A stretch of 64,000 nt of DNA from Palleronia sp. LCG004. GTDB taxonomy: Bacteria > Pseudomonadota > Alphaproteobacteria > Rhodobacterales > Rhodobacteraceae. Every line of letters begins with the position of its first letter. Within the stretch, counting starts at the first letter, position 1. Below, piece by piece: positions 1-8,157 of the stretch. The stretch is taken from NCBI RefSeq assembly GCF_032931615.1, contig NZ_CP136759.1, positions 434,001-498,000 of the forward strand, written 5' to 3'. The notes below the pieces were generated by a model. That model ran no database searches. It was not told the DNA's origin and saw nothing but the letters and a program-made list of their open reading frames with translations. A program made the position numbers and the translations under genes.

Positions 1-128
1 GGGCCCGTCACGACGCCCGGCAGCGGCACGAGACCCGCGCCGAGCGCGCGCAGCGCGAGGCCATGCGCGCGTTCGGGATCGATCCGGTGCAGCGCGGCGA
101 GGCCCAGCCGTTCGACCGCCTGCCTCAT
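1..128 (-). CDS. pyrD: Dihydroorotate dehydrogenase (quinone), N-terminal fragment
   Basis: Only the first 42 codons are in the window; the gene runs off the left edge. The visible N-terminus ([20 protein letters not shown]) matches the amphipathic membrane-binding helices that begin class 2, quinone-linked dihydroorotate dehydrogenases, which oxidise dihydroorotate to orotate in pyrimidine synthesis. The ATG overlaps the TGA of the upstream DUF952 gene by 4 bases (ATGA), so the two are probably co-translated. The catalytic part is not visible, so the call rests on the N-terminus and on the gene pair, which I recall as common in Rhodobacterales. Confidence 0.75.
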   Translation of the reverse strand, partial: MRQAVERLGLAALHRIDPERAHGLALRALGAGLVPLPGVVTG

Positions 129-463
129 CCGACGCGGTCGGGCAGGGTGAAACCGTCATCCCCGCGTGTCAGGCGGGCGTTCCACAGGATGTCGGCACGT
201 TCGAGGTTGCGATAGAGATGCGGGAAGAGGTCGCCGCCCCGCGCCGCCTCCCATTTCAACGCGGTTCCCAGCCTGCCCGCATCGCAGGCACAGAGGATCA
301 CCTCCTCCGCATCGGTGAAGTGTTTGGCAAGCGTCCCCTCGAGCTGGTCGGCCTTGGAGAGGTGGATATAGCCGTCATCGAGATCGACGGGAGCGCCGCG
401 CGTCTCGCCCGCGCGCTCGAATTCCGCGAATTCCTGCGGTCTGAGGATCTTGTAGATTTCCAT
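125..463 (-). CDS. DUF952 family protein
   Basis: Small soluble protein of 112 residues when started at the ATG giving [12 protein letters not shown]; a start 27 bases further upstream is possible but adds a basic, poorly conserved leader. It shows the DUF952 pattern: YKI near the start, DDGYIHLS around residue 30, and a central segment ending [15 protein letters not shown] that precedes a conserved tail. The biochemical function of the family is unknown. It is the first gene of a minus-strand pair with pyrD (ATGA overlap), so it is likely expressed with pyrimidine synthesis, without proof of a functional link. Confidence 0.8.
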   Translation of the reverse strand: MEIYKILRPQEFAEFERAGETRGAPVDLDDGYIHLSKADQLEGTLAKHFTDAEEVILCACDAGRLGTALKWEAARGGDLFPHLYRNLERADILWNARLTRGDDGFTLPDRVG

Positions 464-597
464 GACCCGTCTTTTGCCACGCGTCCGCATCCAAGACCAG
501 TCCCGCCCGCCTGGCCGAGCTGCCCCCGCGGGACCTTTGACAAGCGACCGCCCCCCGCGCAGAGTTTCGGGGTGACAAACCTTCGAGGACCTTCCGC

Positions 598-2157
598 ATG
601 ATCCGAACTCTCTCCGCCTCCACCGCCGCGCTCGCCCTTCTCTCGGGCGCCGCCGCGGCCTATGACCTGACCATCCTGCATACCAACGATTTCCACGACC
701 GCTTCGAGCCGATCAACGCCTACGATTCGACCTGTTCGTCCGAGGACAACGACGCCGGCGAGTGCTTCGGTGGCATCGCGCGGATGGTCACGGCGGTCGA
801 GGACGCGCGCGAGGCCGCCGCGGGGGATGTCATCCTGCTGGATGCGGGCGACCAGTTCCAGGGCTCGCTCTTCTTCACGCAATATGGCGGCGACCTTTCG
901 GCTGAGTTCATGACGCAGCTGGGCTACGACGCAATGGCGGTCGGCAACCACGAATTCGACGACGGCCCCGAAGGCCTCGCGAAGTTCCTCGAGCAGGTGG
1001 AGTTTCCCGTCCTGTCGGCCAATATCGACGTCAGCGGCAACGACGCCCTGTCGGGCAACGTGCCGAAATCGATCGTGATCGAAACCGAAGGGGACGAGCG
1101 CATCGGCATCGTCTCGGTCCTGGCCGAGGATACGCCCGAGACCTCCTCGCCGGGCGACGACGTCATCTTCTCCTCCATCATCGACGCGGCGCAGCAGCAG
1201 GTCGACATGCTGACCGATGACGGGGTGAACAAGATCGTCATGCTCACGCATGTGGGCCTTCCCGCGGACCGGCGGCTGGCCGAAGGGGTGACGGGCATCG
1301 ACCTCATCATCGGTGGCCATTCGCATACGCTTCTGGGCGACATGGAGGGGGCGGCGGGACCCTATCCCACGATGGTCAACGACGTTCCGATCTTCCAGGC
1401 CTATGCCTACGGCAAGTATCTGGGCGAGATCGACGTCACCTTTTCCGACGACGGCGAAGTGACGGAGATTTCCGGCACGCCGGTCCTGCTCGATTCATCG
1501 GTCGCCGAGGACGAGGCGACGCTGGAGCGTGTCGCGGCCCTCGCCGAACCGCTCGAGGAGCTGCGCCAGGAAGTGGTGGGCGAGAGCACGGCCGCGATCG
1601 ACGGCACGCGCGAAAGCTGCCGCGCCGTGGAATGCGAGATGGGCAACCTCGTGACCGACGCCATGCTCGCCCGCACCGCCGATCAGGGCGTGCAGATCGC
1701 GATCACCAATGGCGGAGGCCTGCGCGCCTCGATCGAGGGGGGCGAGGTCACGATGGGCGACGTGCTGACCGTGCTGCCGTTCCAGAACACGCTCTCGACC
1801 TTCGAGGTCGACGGCGCGGCCATTGTCGCGGCGCTCGAGAACGGAGCGAGCCAGATGGAAGAGGGGGCCGGCCGCTTCGCGCAGGTCGCCGGGATGAGCT
1901 ATACGGTCGATCCCTCGGCCGAGGTCGGCAGCCGCATCAGCGAGGTGATGGTCGGAGGAGAGCCGATCGACGAGAGCGCGACCTATGCCGTCGCGTCGAA
2001 CAACTACGTCCGCAACGGCGGCGACGGATACCAGATGTTCGTCGATGCCGAGAACGCCTACGATTTCGGACCGGACCTGGCGGACGTCACGGCCGAATAC
2101 CTGTCCCAGAACACGCCCTACACGCCCGTGATCGAGGGTCGCATCACCGTCCGCTGA
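598..2157 (+). CDS. Secreted 5'-nucleotidase / UDP-sugar hydrolase family phosphoesterase
   Basis: 519 residues with a Sec signal peptide of about 21 residues (cut near AAA-YDL). The N-terminal calcineurin-like dimetal phosphoesterase domain carries the expected motifs: HTNDFHDRF (about 28), DAGDQFQGS (about 81), GNHEFDDG (about 117), TH (about 217) and GGHSHT (about 239). The C-terminal 5'-nucleotidase domain has NGGGLRASI (about 371) and the substrate-stacking part of the fold. It should hydrolyse nucleotides or related phosphoesters in the periplasm, for phosphate and nucleoside salvage. It stands alone on the plus strand and ends at a shared hairpin before denD. Exact substrate (5'-NMP, UDP-sugar or cyclic nucleotide) cannot be told from sequence. 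Confidence 0.88.
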   Translation: MIRTLSASTAALALLSGAAAAYDLTILHTNDFHDRFEPINAYDSTCSSEDNDAGECFGGIARMVTAVEDAREAAAGDVILLDAGDQFQGSLFFTQYGGDLSAEFMTQLGYDAMAVGNHEFDDGPEGLAKFLEQVEFPVLSANIDVSGNDALSGNVPKSIVIETEGDERIGIVSVLAEDTPETSSPGDDVIFSSIIDAAQQQVDMLTDDGVNKIVMLTHVGLPADRRLAEGVTGIDLIIGGHSHTLLGDMEGAAGPYPTMVNDVPIFQAYAYGKYLGEIDVTFSDDGEVTEISGTPVLLDSSVAEDEATLERVAALAEPLEELRQEVVGESTAAIDGTRESCRAVECEMGNLVTDAMLARTADQGVQIAITNGGGLRASIEGGEVTMGDVLTVLPFQNTLSTFEVDGAAIVAALENGASQMEEGAGRFAQVAGMSYTVDPSAEVGSRISEVMVGGEPIDESATYAVASNNYVRNGGDGYQMFVDAENAYDFGPDLADVTAEYLSQNTPYTPVIEGRITVR

Positions 2158-2240
2158 GGGCGGTCACCGGATGCGGGCGGTCCCGGCCGGATCGCCCGCG
2201 AAGGGGACGCCGTTGGCGTCGGACCCTTCCAGAAATGAAA

Positions 2241-2282
2241 ACGGCCCCGGAATGTCTCGCGCGCGAAACGCTCCGGGGCCGT
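2241..2282. terminator. Bidirectional hairpin between the 5'-nucleotidase gene and denD
   Basis: An 11-bp perfect stem (ACGGCCCCGGA / TCCGGGGCCGT) with a 20-base loop. On the minus strand it is followed by TTTTCATTTC, so it best serves denD; on the plus strand it may also stop the nucleotidase transcript. Confidence 0.8.
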
Positions 2283-2299
2283 CGTCGTTCTGATGCCGC

Positions 2300-3265
2300 T
2301 CAGGCGCTGGGCTGATCGTCCTCGATATAGAAGCGGACGTTCTCCTCGAAGCCGTCATCCGCCTCGAGCCCGAGCGCGCGGGCCTTCTCGGTGCGGTAAT
2401 CGTAACGCCAGCCGCGCACGATGGATGCGATGTCCTCGTCGCCCTCGAACTTGATGAGCTTGGCGGGTTCCGGACCGGCGACCGCCGTCAGCGCGTCGAT
2501 CATCTGCCGGATGGACAGCCGCTGCCCCGGCATCGTCATGCAACGCTGCTGGCCCAGATCGGCGGCGTCGAGTTCGGCCCCCTTCACGAGGTTCTGCACG
2601 CACCGGCGCGGCGAGAGATAGAAATGCTCCTGATCCTCGTCGACGGGGCAGATCGCCTCCTGACCGTTCAGGGGCTCGCGGATGATCGACGACATGAAGG
2701 ACGAGGCCGCACGGTTCGGCTTGCCCGGCCGGACCGAGATCGTGGGCAGGCGGAAGCCGCGTCCGTCGATGAAACCCTTGCGCGAATAGTCGTTCACGAG
2801 GAATTCGCCGATGACTTTCTGCGTCCCGTACGAGGTCTGCGGGTTCGGGATCGTGTGGTCGGTGATCGGATCGGGGACCTCTCCGCCGAAGACGGCGAGC
2901 GATGAGGTGAAGACCACGACCGGCGCGGTCCCGAGCGCGCGCGCGCGTTCCAGCACGTTGATCGTGCCGAAGAGGTTGACCTGCATTCCGTCGTCGAATT
3001 CCGCCTCGGCATGGCTCGAGACGACGGCGGCGAAATGGAAGATCACGTCGGTGTCGTCCGCAATCAGCGCATCGACCTGGGCACGGTCGGTGATGTCGCA
3101 GGCGGCGGTCTCGACGGGAAAGGGGGCGTCGATCGGATCTGGTGCGGCGATGTCGGCAAGTGTCAGGCGCGAGATCTCACGGCCCCTGAGCGTGCCGCGG
3201 CCGGCAAGCTCGGCCGCGACCTTGCGGCCGATGAAGCCACCGCCGCCGATGATGAGGATGTTCAT
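2300..3265 (-). CDS. denD: D-erythronate dehydrogenase (NAD-dependent, SDR-type)
   Basis: 321 residues, extended SDR fold. The nucleotide-binding loop GGGGFIGRK is at residues 7-15, an FHFAA segment follows, and the catalytic YxxxK pair is in SYGTQK (about 145). The length, the FRLPTISVRPGKPN segment and the C-terminal half resemble DenD, which oxidises D-erythronate to 2-dehydro-D-erythronate in the four-carbon acid sugar pathway. The next gene upstream on the same strand is a TRAP solute-binding protein, which suggests uptake of a small acid. The usual partners (DenK-type kinase, aldolase, isomerase) are not in the window. An uncharacterised NAD-dependent epimerase of the same family is the alternative. 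Confidence 0.75.
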   Translation of the reverse strand: MNILIIGGGGFIGRKVAAELAGRGTLRGREISRLTLADIAAPDPIDAPFPVETAACDITDRAQVDALIADDTDVIFHFAAVVSSHAEAEFDDGMQVNLFGTINVLERARALGTAPVVVFTSSLAVFGGEVPDPITDHTIPNPQTSYGTQKVIGEFLVNDYSRKGFIDGRGFRLPTISVRPGKPNRAASSFMSSIIREPLNGQEAICPVDEDQEHFYLSPRRCVQNLVKGAELDAADLGQQRCMTMPGQRLSIRQMIDALTAVAGPEPAKLIKFEGDEDIASIVRGWRYDYRTEKARALGLEADDGFEENVRFYIEDDQPSA

Positions 3266-3322
3266 GGAAACTGCCTTCTGGCGAAAGGTCCGGGGACGGC
3301 GATGCCGCCCCCGGCGGTGGAT

Positions 3323-4408
3323 TTACTGGGAGGTGGACCCGCCTTCGGAGGCGTCGGAGCCGCTGTCGGATGCTTCGGCACCGTCGCCCGACCCTTCGGA
3401 CTCGACACCGAGGCCGATGCGCTTCTGGAAGGCCAGGTGGCTTTCGACGAGCTCGGCCGTCTCGGGCGTCCGGTCGGCCCATTCCTGCCAGCGGCCGACG
3501 GCCGCCTTGCGGAAGGTCTGGCGATCTTCCTGCGACCAGTCATGCAGCGTCACGCCCTGGTCGGGCAGCGACACCGCCGCCTCGCCGTTGGCGACGAGCA
3601 TGTTGAGCATCAGCTTCAGCGCGATCGAGTCCATCGCCGTCTCGAGGATGGCCTTGTTGGCGTCGCTGAGGCTGTCCCACACGGCGGTGGAGCAGGCGAG
3701 GTGGTCGGCCGACATCGAATGGAAGCCCGGATAGGTCGCGTGCGTCGCGACGTCGTAGATCCCCATTCCGACATTGTTGGCGAGCGTGGAGGCGTCGGCA
3801 CCGTCGATGATCCCGGTCTCGAGCGCGGTGAAGATCTCGGTGAAGTCCATCACGATGGGCGAGGAGCCGAGCTCGGCGAAGATCTCGCTCTCCATCCCCG
3901 GGGGCGAGCGGAACTTCCAGCCCTTGAGGTCGTCGACACCCGCCAGCGGCTCGGTCGAGTTCATCGATTCCTGGCCGCCGGTATAGGCACCGACGAAGTG
4001 CATCCCGTTCGCCTGGTAGAGGTTCTGGATCGCCTCCTCGCCGCCGCCGTAATTGATCCAGGCGAGGAACTGGAGCGGGGTGTCGTAGCCGCCCATCGGG
4101 TCGGCGACGAACTGGAAGGCGGGGTTGAGACCCGTCTGGTAGGACCCGTTCGTCATGTCGCAATCGAGAATGCCGTTGGCTGCCGCGGTGAAGGTCTCGG
4201 CGGTGGCGACGACGGGCGAGGAATAGAACATCTCGATCGTCAGATCGCCGTCCGACATCGCCTCGACCTGCTGGACGAATTCGCCGATCAGCTGACCCCA
4301 GACCGACTCGGCCGGCTGGTGCGTCTGGATGCGAAGATTGGTCTGGGCGGAGGCGGCACCCGCGGCCAGAATGGTCCCGCAAAGCAGTGTTGAAAAGGTC
4401 TTGGACAT
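3323..4408 (-). CDS. TRAP transporter solute-binding protein (DctP family) with acidic Ser-rich tail
   Basis: 361 residues with a signal peptide (cleavage after about residue 21, ASA-QTN). The mature protein has the DctP two-lobe pattern, including the substrate-carboxylate Arg region (GWKFRSPPGME) and the FTEIFTALETGIIDGAD segment that closes the cleft. It would bind a small carboxylate and pass it to a DctQM permease. No dctQ or dctM is present nearby, so it is an orphan that must use a permease elsewhere. Residues from about 332 onward form a low-complexity Ser/Gly/Asp/Glu tail not expected for the family. It sits 57 bases upstream of denD, probably in one transcript. Confidence 0.85.
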   Translation of the reverse strand: MSKTFSTLLCGTILAAGAASAQTNLRIQTHQPAESVWGQLIGEFVQQVEAMSDGDLTIEMFYSSPVVATAETFTAAANGILDCDMTNGSYQTGLNPAFQFVADPMGGYDTPLQFLAWINYGGGEEAIQNLYQANGMHFVGAYTGGQESMNSTEPLAGVDDLKGWKFRSPPGMESEIFAELGSSPIVMDFTEIFTALETGIIDGADASTLANNVGMGIYDVATHATYPGFHSMSADHLACSTAVWDSLSDANKAILETAMDSIALKLMLNMLVANGEAAVSLPDQGVTLHDWSQEDRQTFRKAAVGRWQEWADRTPETAELVESHLAFQKRIGLGVESEGSGDGAEASDSGSDASEGGSTSQ

Positions 4409-4437
4409 TGGTTTCCTCCCTGAAATCTAGTCCCGGC

Positions 4438-4489
4438 AAAAAGCCTATCGGGGGCGTGACTCGAAAGCCAGCCAATTCCCGACAGGCTT
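4438..4489 (-). terminator. Rho-independent terminator of the YdeP-like oxidoreductase gene
   Basis: Read on the minus strand, AAGCCTGTCGGG pairs with CCCGATAGGCTT (12 bp with one G-U pair) around a 25-base loop and runs directly into a T tract. It lies just after the stop of the molybdopterin oxidoreductase and before the DctP start. Confidence 0.8.
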
Positions 4490-4496
4490 GCCGACC

Positions 4497-6806
4497 CTAC
4501 ATCTCGGGCCGCGCGGCGGGCTGACCGGTATCGCGCTCGATCCGGACGGGGATCGATTTCGAGGCCGGCGTCTTGGAGGTCAGGTCGTGATGGTCGATCG
4601 AGATCAGCACGTTGCATTCGGGGTAGTAGCCCGCGACCGTGCCGCGCGGAATCTCGTAGGGGATGGCGGCGAGCCCGCCCAGACGGCGCGACACGTCGTC
4701 CTCCGCATCCGAGACGAGCGCGATGAGATCACCCTTGACCACGCCGATCTCGCGCATGTCCTCCTCGTTCATCAACAGCACGTCGCGCGTCCCCTCGATC
4801 CCGCGGAAGCGGTCCGAATAGCCGTAGATCGTCGTGTTGAACTGGTCGTTCGATCGCACCGTGATGAGGCGATAGCGCCCCTCGGCATCGTCGAAACCGA
4901 TGGAGTTCAGCCGGTCGGGTGCCGAGAAGATCGCCTTGCCGGGCTCGGTCTTCCAGATGCGGTCATGGGCGGCGATGCCGCGCCAGAAGCCGCCCGCCTG
5001 GTTCATGCGCTGGTTGTAGTCGCCGAAATCGTCGGGATAGGTCGCCTCGATCAGGTCGCGGACGCGGCCGTAATCGGCCTGCCACTCGTCCCATTTCAGC
5101 TTGGGATTGTCGCGCGCCAGGACCCGCCCGAGGCCGCAGACGATCGCCATCTCGCTTCTGAGATGGGGCGAGGCGGGGTCGCGCTCGCCGATCGAGCCGT
5201 GGATCATCGAGAAGCTGTCCTCGATGGTGATCGTCTGGTTGCCGGTCGCCTGCTCGTCGCGCTCGGCGCGTGACAGGCAGGGCAGGATATAGGCGTGCCG
5301 CGCCGGAAAGAGATGCGAGCGGTTCAGCTTGGTCGAGACCATGACGCTGATCTCCTGAGCGGCCCAGGCCTCCTCCATGCGCTTCTGTTCGGGGACGGCG
5401 CGGACGAGGTTGCCGCCGAGGCTCACGAAGCCCTTCACGCTGCGGTCGAAGAGCCCGTGGACGGCATCGACGATATGGACCCCGTCCTCCATCGGCGGAT
5501 CGAAGTCGAAGAGCTCGCGCAGCTTGTCCATCGGCACGAGCGCGGTCTTCTCCGCGATGCCGACGGTGCGCTGGCCCTGCACGTTGGAATGGCCGCGAAC
5601 GGGGCACATGCCGGCCCCCTTGCGGCCGATATTGCCCCGCAGCAGCATCAGGTTGACGAGCATCCCGATATTGAGCGCGCCGTGCACGTGCTGCGTCAGG
5701 CCCATGCCGTAGACGGCGATGACGCGCTCGGCCTTCATGTAGGTCTGCGCGGCGTGGCGCAGGTCGCCCTCCTTCAGGCCCGCCTCGCGGGTGATGTCGC
5801 CCCAGCCGGTCTTGCGGCAGATGTCGAGGAAGGCGTCGAAGCCGGTGGTGTGCTCCTCGATGAAATCCACGTCGAGCACGCGCGGCTTGCCGGCCTTCTG
5901 CGCCTCGTCGTCGGCCTCGATCACCGCCTTGCAGATACCGAGGATCGCGGCCACGTCGCCGCCTGCGCGAAGCTGGTAATACTGGTCAGAGATCTTCGTC
6001 TCATGGCCCGTCGCGAGGTGGATCGGGTTCTGCGGATCGACGAAGGACACGAGGCCCTGCTCGCGCAGCGGATTGAACGTCACGATCTTCGCGCCGCGAT
6101 CCTTGGCCTCCTTCAGCGGATGCAGGAAGCGGGGCGAGTTCGTGCCGGGGTTCTGACCGAAGAAGAAGAAGCAATCGGTCGCTTCCAGATCCTCCCAGAT
6201 GACCGTGCCCACCGGGGATCCGATGACGTTCTTGAGGCCCACGCTCGTCGTCTCGTGGCACATGTTCGACGATTGCGGCAGGTTGTTGTTGCCGAAGAGC
6301 CGCGCGAGCACGCCGTAGAGGTACGACGCCTCGAGCCCGGCATGGCCGGAGGAATAGAAGACGACCTCCTTCGGGTCGAGCTTGCCCAGGACGTTGCCGA
6401 TCTCGGCGAAGGCCTGGTCCCAGGTCACCTCGACGTAGCGGTCGGTCGTCGCGTCGTAGCGCAGCGGCGCGGTCAGGCGGCCCGTGCTCTCGACATCGTG
6501 GTCGGACCAGTCGCGCAGCTCGGTAACGGTATGCTCTTTCCAGAAGTCGGGGGTGCAGCGGTCGCGCGTCGCCTCCCAGAGCGTGGCCTTGGCGCCGTTC
6601 TCGCAGAATTCGAACGCCTTGTAGTTCGCGGGCTTGGGCCACGCGCAGGACGAGCACATCATGCCGCCGGGCTTGTTCTGCCGGCGCAGCGTCAGGAAGG
6701 CCTTCGGATCGGGATGCGCGCTCGACCGCACGTCCTTCATGCCGCGCACCGACCCCCAGCCACCGGCGGGTCCGCTTTTCTTGGGAAGGTCGTCGATATT
6801 GGTCAT
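4497..6806 (-). CDS. FdhF/YdeP family molybdopterin oxidoreductase
   Basis: 769 residues starting at MTNIDDLPKK; an upstream ATG would add 18 unlikely residues. The sequence follows the YdeP-type branch of the DMSO reductase superfamily: a short Cys pair, MMCSSCAWPKP (C51, C54), instead of a full 4Fe-4S Cys set, then the bis-MGD domains (FFFGQNPGTNSPRF, YGMGLTQHVHG, GNIGRKGAGMCPVRGHSN) and a C-terminal molybdopterin dinucleotide-binding domain. Related proteins are annotated formate dehydrogenase-like or acid-resistance protein YdeP, but substrate and partner are not established. It is a single-gene unit flanked by hairpins on both sides. No fdhD or mob gene is in view, so maturation must come from elsewhere. 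Confidence 0.82.
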   Translation of the reverse strand: MTNIDDLPKKSGPAGGWGSVRGMKDVRSSAHPDPKAFLTLRRQNKPGGMMCSSCAWPKPANYKAFEFCENGAKATLWEATRDRCTPDFWKEHTVTELRDWSDHDVESTGRLTAPLRYDATTDRYVEVTWDQAFAEIGNVLGKLDPKEVVFYSSGHAGLEASYLYGVLARLFGNNNLPQSSNMCHETTSVGLKNVIGSPVGTVIWEDLEATDCFFFFGQNPGTNSPRFLHPLKEAKDRGAKIVTFNPLREQGLVSFVDPQNPIHLATGHETKISDQYYQLRAGGDVAAILGICKAVIEADDEAQKAGKPRVLDVDFIEEHTTGFDAFLDICRKTGWGDITREAGLKEGDLRHAAQTYMKAERVIAVYGMGLTQHVHGALNIGMLVNLMLLRGNIGRKGAGMCPVRGHSNVQGQRTVGIAEKTALVPMDKLRELFDFDPPMEDGVHIVDAVHGLFDRSVKGFVSLGGNLVRAVPEQKRMEEAWAAQEISVMVSTKLNRSHLFPARHAYILPCLSRAERDEQATGNQTITIEDSFSMIHGSIGERDPASPHLRSEMAIVCGLGRVLARDNPKLKWDEWQADYGRVRDLIEATYPDDFGDYNQRMNQAGGFWRGIAAHDRIWKTEPGKAIFSAPDRLNSIGFDDAEGRYRLITVRSNDQFNTTIYGYSDRFRGIEGTRDVLLMNEEDMREIGVVKGDLIALVSDAEDDVSRRLGGLAAIPYEIPRGTVAGYYPECNVLISIDHHDLTSKTPASKSIPVRIERDTGQPAARPEM

Positions 6807-6833
6807 GGTCGCTCCACGGCTCGAATGAAAGGG

Positions 6834-6870
6834 CCTCGGGGGGACGGGCCAGAGGCGCATCCCCCCGAGG
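6834..6870 (-). terminator. Hairpin after the cytochrome c gene region, ahead of the YdeP-like gene
   Basis: A 10-bp GC-rich inverted repeat (CCTCGGGGGG / CCCCCCGAGG) with a 17-base loop, 28 bases upstream of the MTNIDD start. On the minus strand it is followed by only a weak T-rich stretch, so it may be a terminator of the oxidase region or an attenuator in the leader. Confidence 0.45.
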
Positions 6871-6927
6871 GTCAGCTTAACGCGCTTCCTGCCCGGAACG
6901 CGAGGGTCAGTTCAGGGCCGCCGCCGC

Positions 6928-8157
6928 CTATTCCGCCTCGCGGATCTCGCCGACGCGGTTCGACGTGATGGCCGGTGCCGCGTTGCCGAAGGCGTTGCGC
7001 ACGAAGGTCGTGACCTGGGCCACCTCCTCGTCGGTGAGCTTCCAGTCGAAGGCGGGCATGGCATGGGGCGTCGGATAGGCGTCCGTCACCGCCGCCCGCG
7101 CGCCGCGCAGGATGATGTGGACGACCGTGGTCGGATCGTCGGCCTGCGTCAGCGAGGACCCGGCGATGCCGCCGAAGATGTTCTCGACGCCCTCGCCCTC
7201 CATGCCGTGACAGGCCGCGCATTGCGTGGCGTAGATCTCGGCCCCCGCGATCATTGCGGGATCGGTTTCCCTGACGGGCTCGACCTCCTCGGGTTCGCCA
7301 TCCTCGAAGGGAAGGTCCTTGATGTAGGCGGCGATGGCGGCGATGTCCTCGTCGTCGAGATATTGCGTCGATTTCTCGACCACCTCGGCCATCGGACCGA
7401 TCGCGGCGGTGCGCCCGTTGCGTCCGGTCTTGAGGTAGGTGGCGAGATCCTCCTCGGACCATTCGCCGATCCCCTCGTGCGCGTCGCCGTCGCGCAGGCT
7501 CGGGGCGTACCAGCCCTCGGCATGGCCCCCGGTATAGCTCGCATCGCCGCCGCGCTGGGCCCCGAGCGGATTGCGCGGGGAATGACAGGCCGAGCAATGG
7601 GCGAGGCCCTCGACCACGTATTTCCCGCGATTCCAGAGTTCGGACTTCTGCGGGTCGGGGTCGAAGTCGCGCTCGTCGAAGAAGAGCAGGTTCCAGCCGC
7701 GCATCGCGGTGCGGATGTCGAGCGGGAAGGGGATGTCGGGCTCGGGGACGCGGTTGCGCACCGGCTCGATCGTCTGGAGATAGGAAAAGATCGCATCGCT
7801 GTCCTCGCGCGTGACGATCGTGAAGTTGGTGTAGGGGAAGGCCGGATAGAGCCTCTTGCCGTCGTGGCCGATCCCCTCGTTCATCGCGCGGTAGAACGCG
7901 TCGGCCGACCAGCTGCCGATGCCCGTCGCCTCGTCGGGGGTCAGGTTCGCCGAATAGATCGTGCCGAATGGCGTCGGAAGTCCGAAGCCCCCGGCCATCC
8001 GGCCCTCGCCCTCGACGGTGTGGCAGGCCTCGCAATCGCCCATGCGGGTGAGATAGAGGCCGCGTTCGACCGTCGAATAGGTGTTCTGGTCCTGCGCGGC
8101 CGCGGGCAGCGCGGGCAGCGCCGCAAAAAGGATCAGCGGGAGGAGGGAATGTCTCAT
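6928..8157 (-). CDS. Tri-haem cytochrome c subunit of a membrane-linked GMC dehydrogenase
   Basis: 409 residues with a signal peptide (about 21 residues, AAA-QDQ). Three class I haem c motifs are visible: CEACH (42-46), CSACH (188-192) and CAACH (313-317), each followed by a distal Met candidate. This is the architecture of the cytochrome subunits of gluconate 2-dehydrogenase and of alcohol, sorbitol or aldehyde dehydrogenases, which pass electrons from a periplasmic flavoprotein to ubiquinone. The ATG overlaps the TGA of the upstream flavoprotein gene (ATGA), so it belongs to the three-gene dehydrogenase operon. Substrate is unknown. Confidence 0.88.
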   Translation of the reverse strand: MRHSLLPLILFAALPALPAAAQDQNTYSTVERGLYLTRMGDCEACHTVEGEGRMAGGFGLPTPFGTIYSANLTPDEATGIGSWSADAFYRAMNEGIGHDGKRLYPAFPYTNFTIVTREDSDAIFSYLQTIEPVRNRVPEPDIPFPLDIRTAMRGWNLLFFDERDFDPDPQKSELWNRGKYVVEGLAHCSACHSPRNPLGAQRGGDASYTGGHAEGWYAPSLRDGDAHEGIGEWSEEDLATYLKTGRNGRTAAIGPMAEVVEKSTQYLDDEDIAAIAAYIKDLPFEDGEPEEVEPVRETDPAMIAGAEIYATQCAACHGMEGEGVENIFGGIAGSSLTQADDPTTVVHIILRGARAAVTDAYPTPHAMPAFDWKLTDEEVAQVTTFVRNAFGNAAPAITSNRVGEIREAE

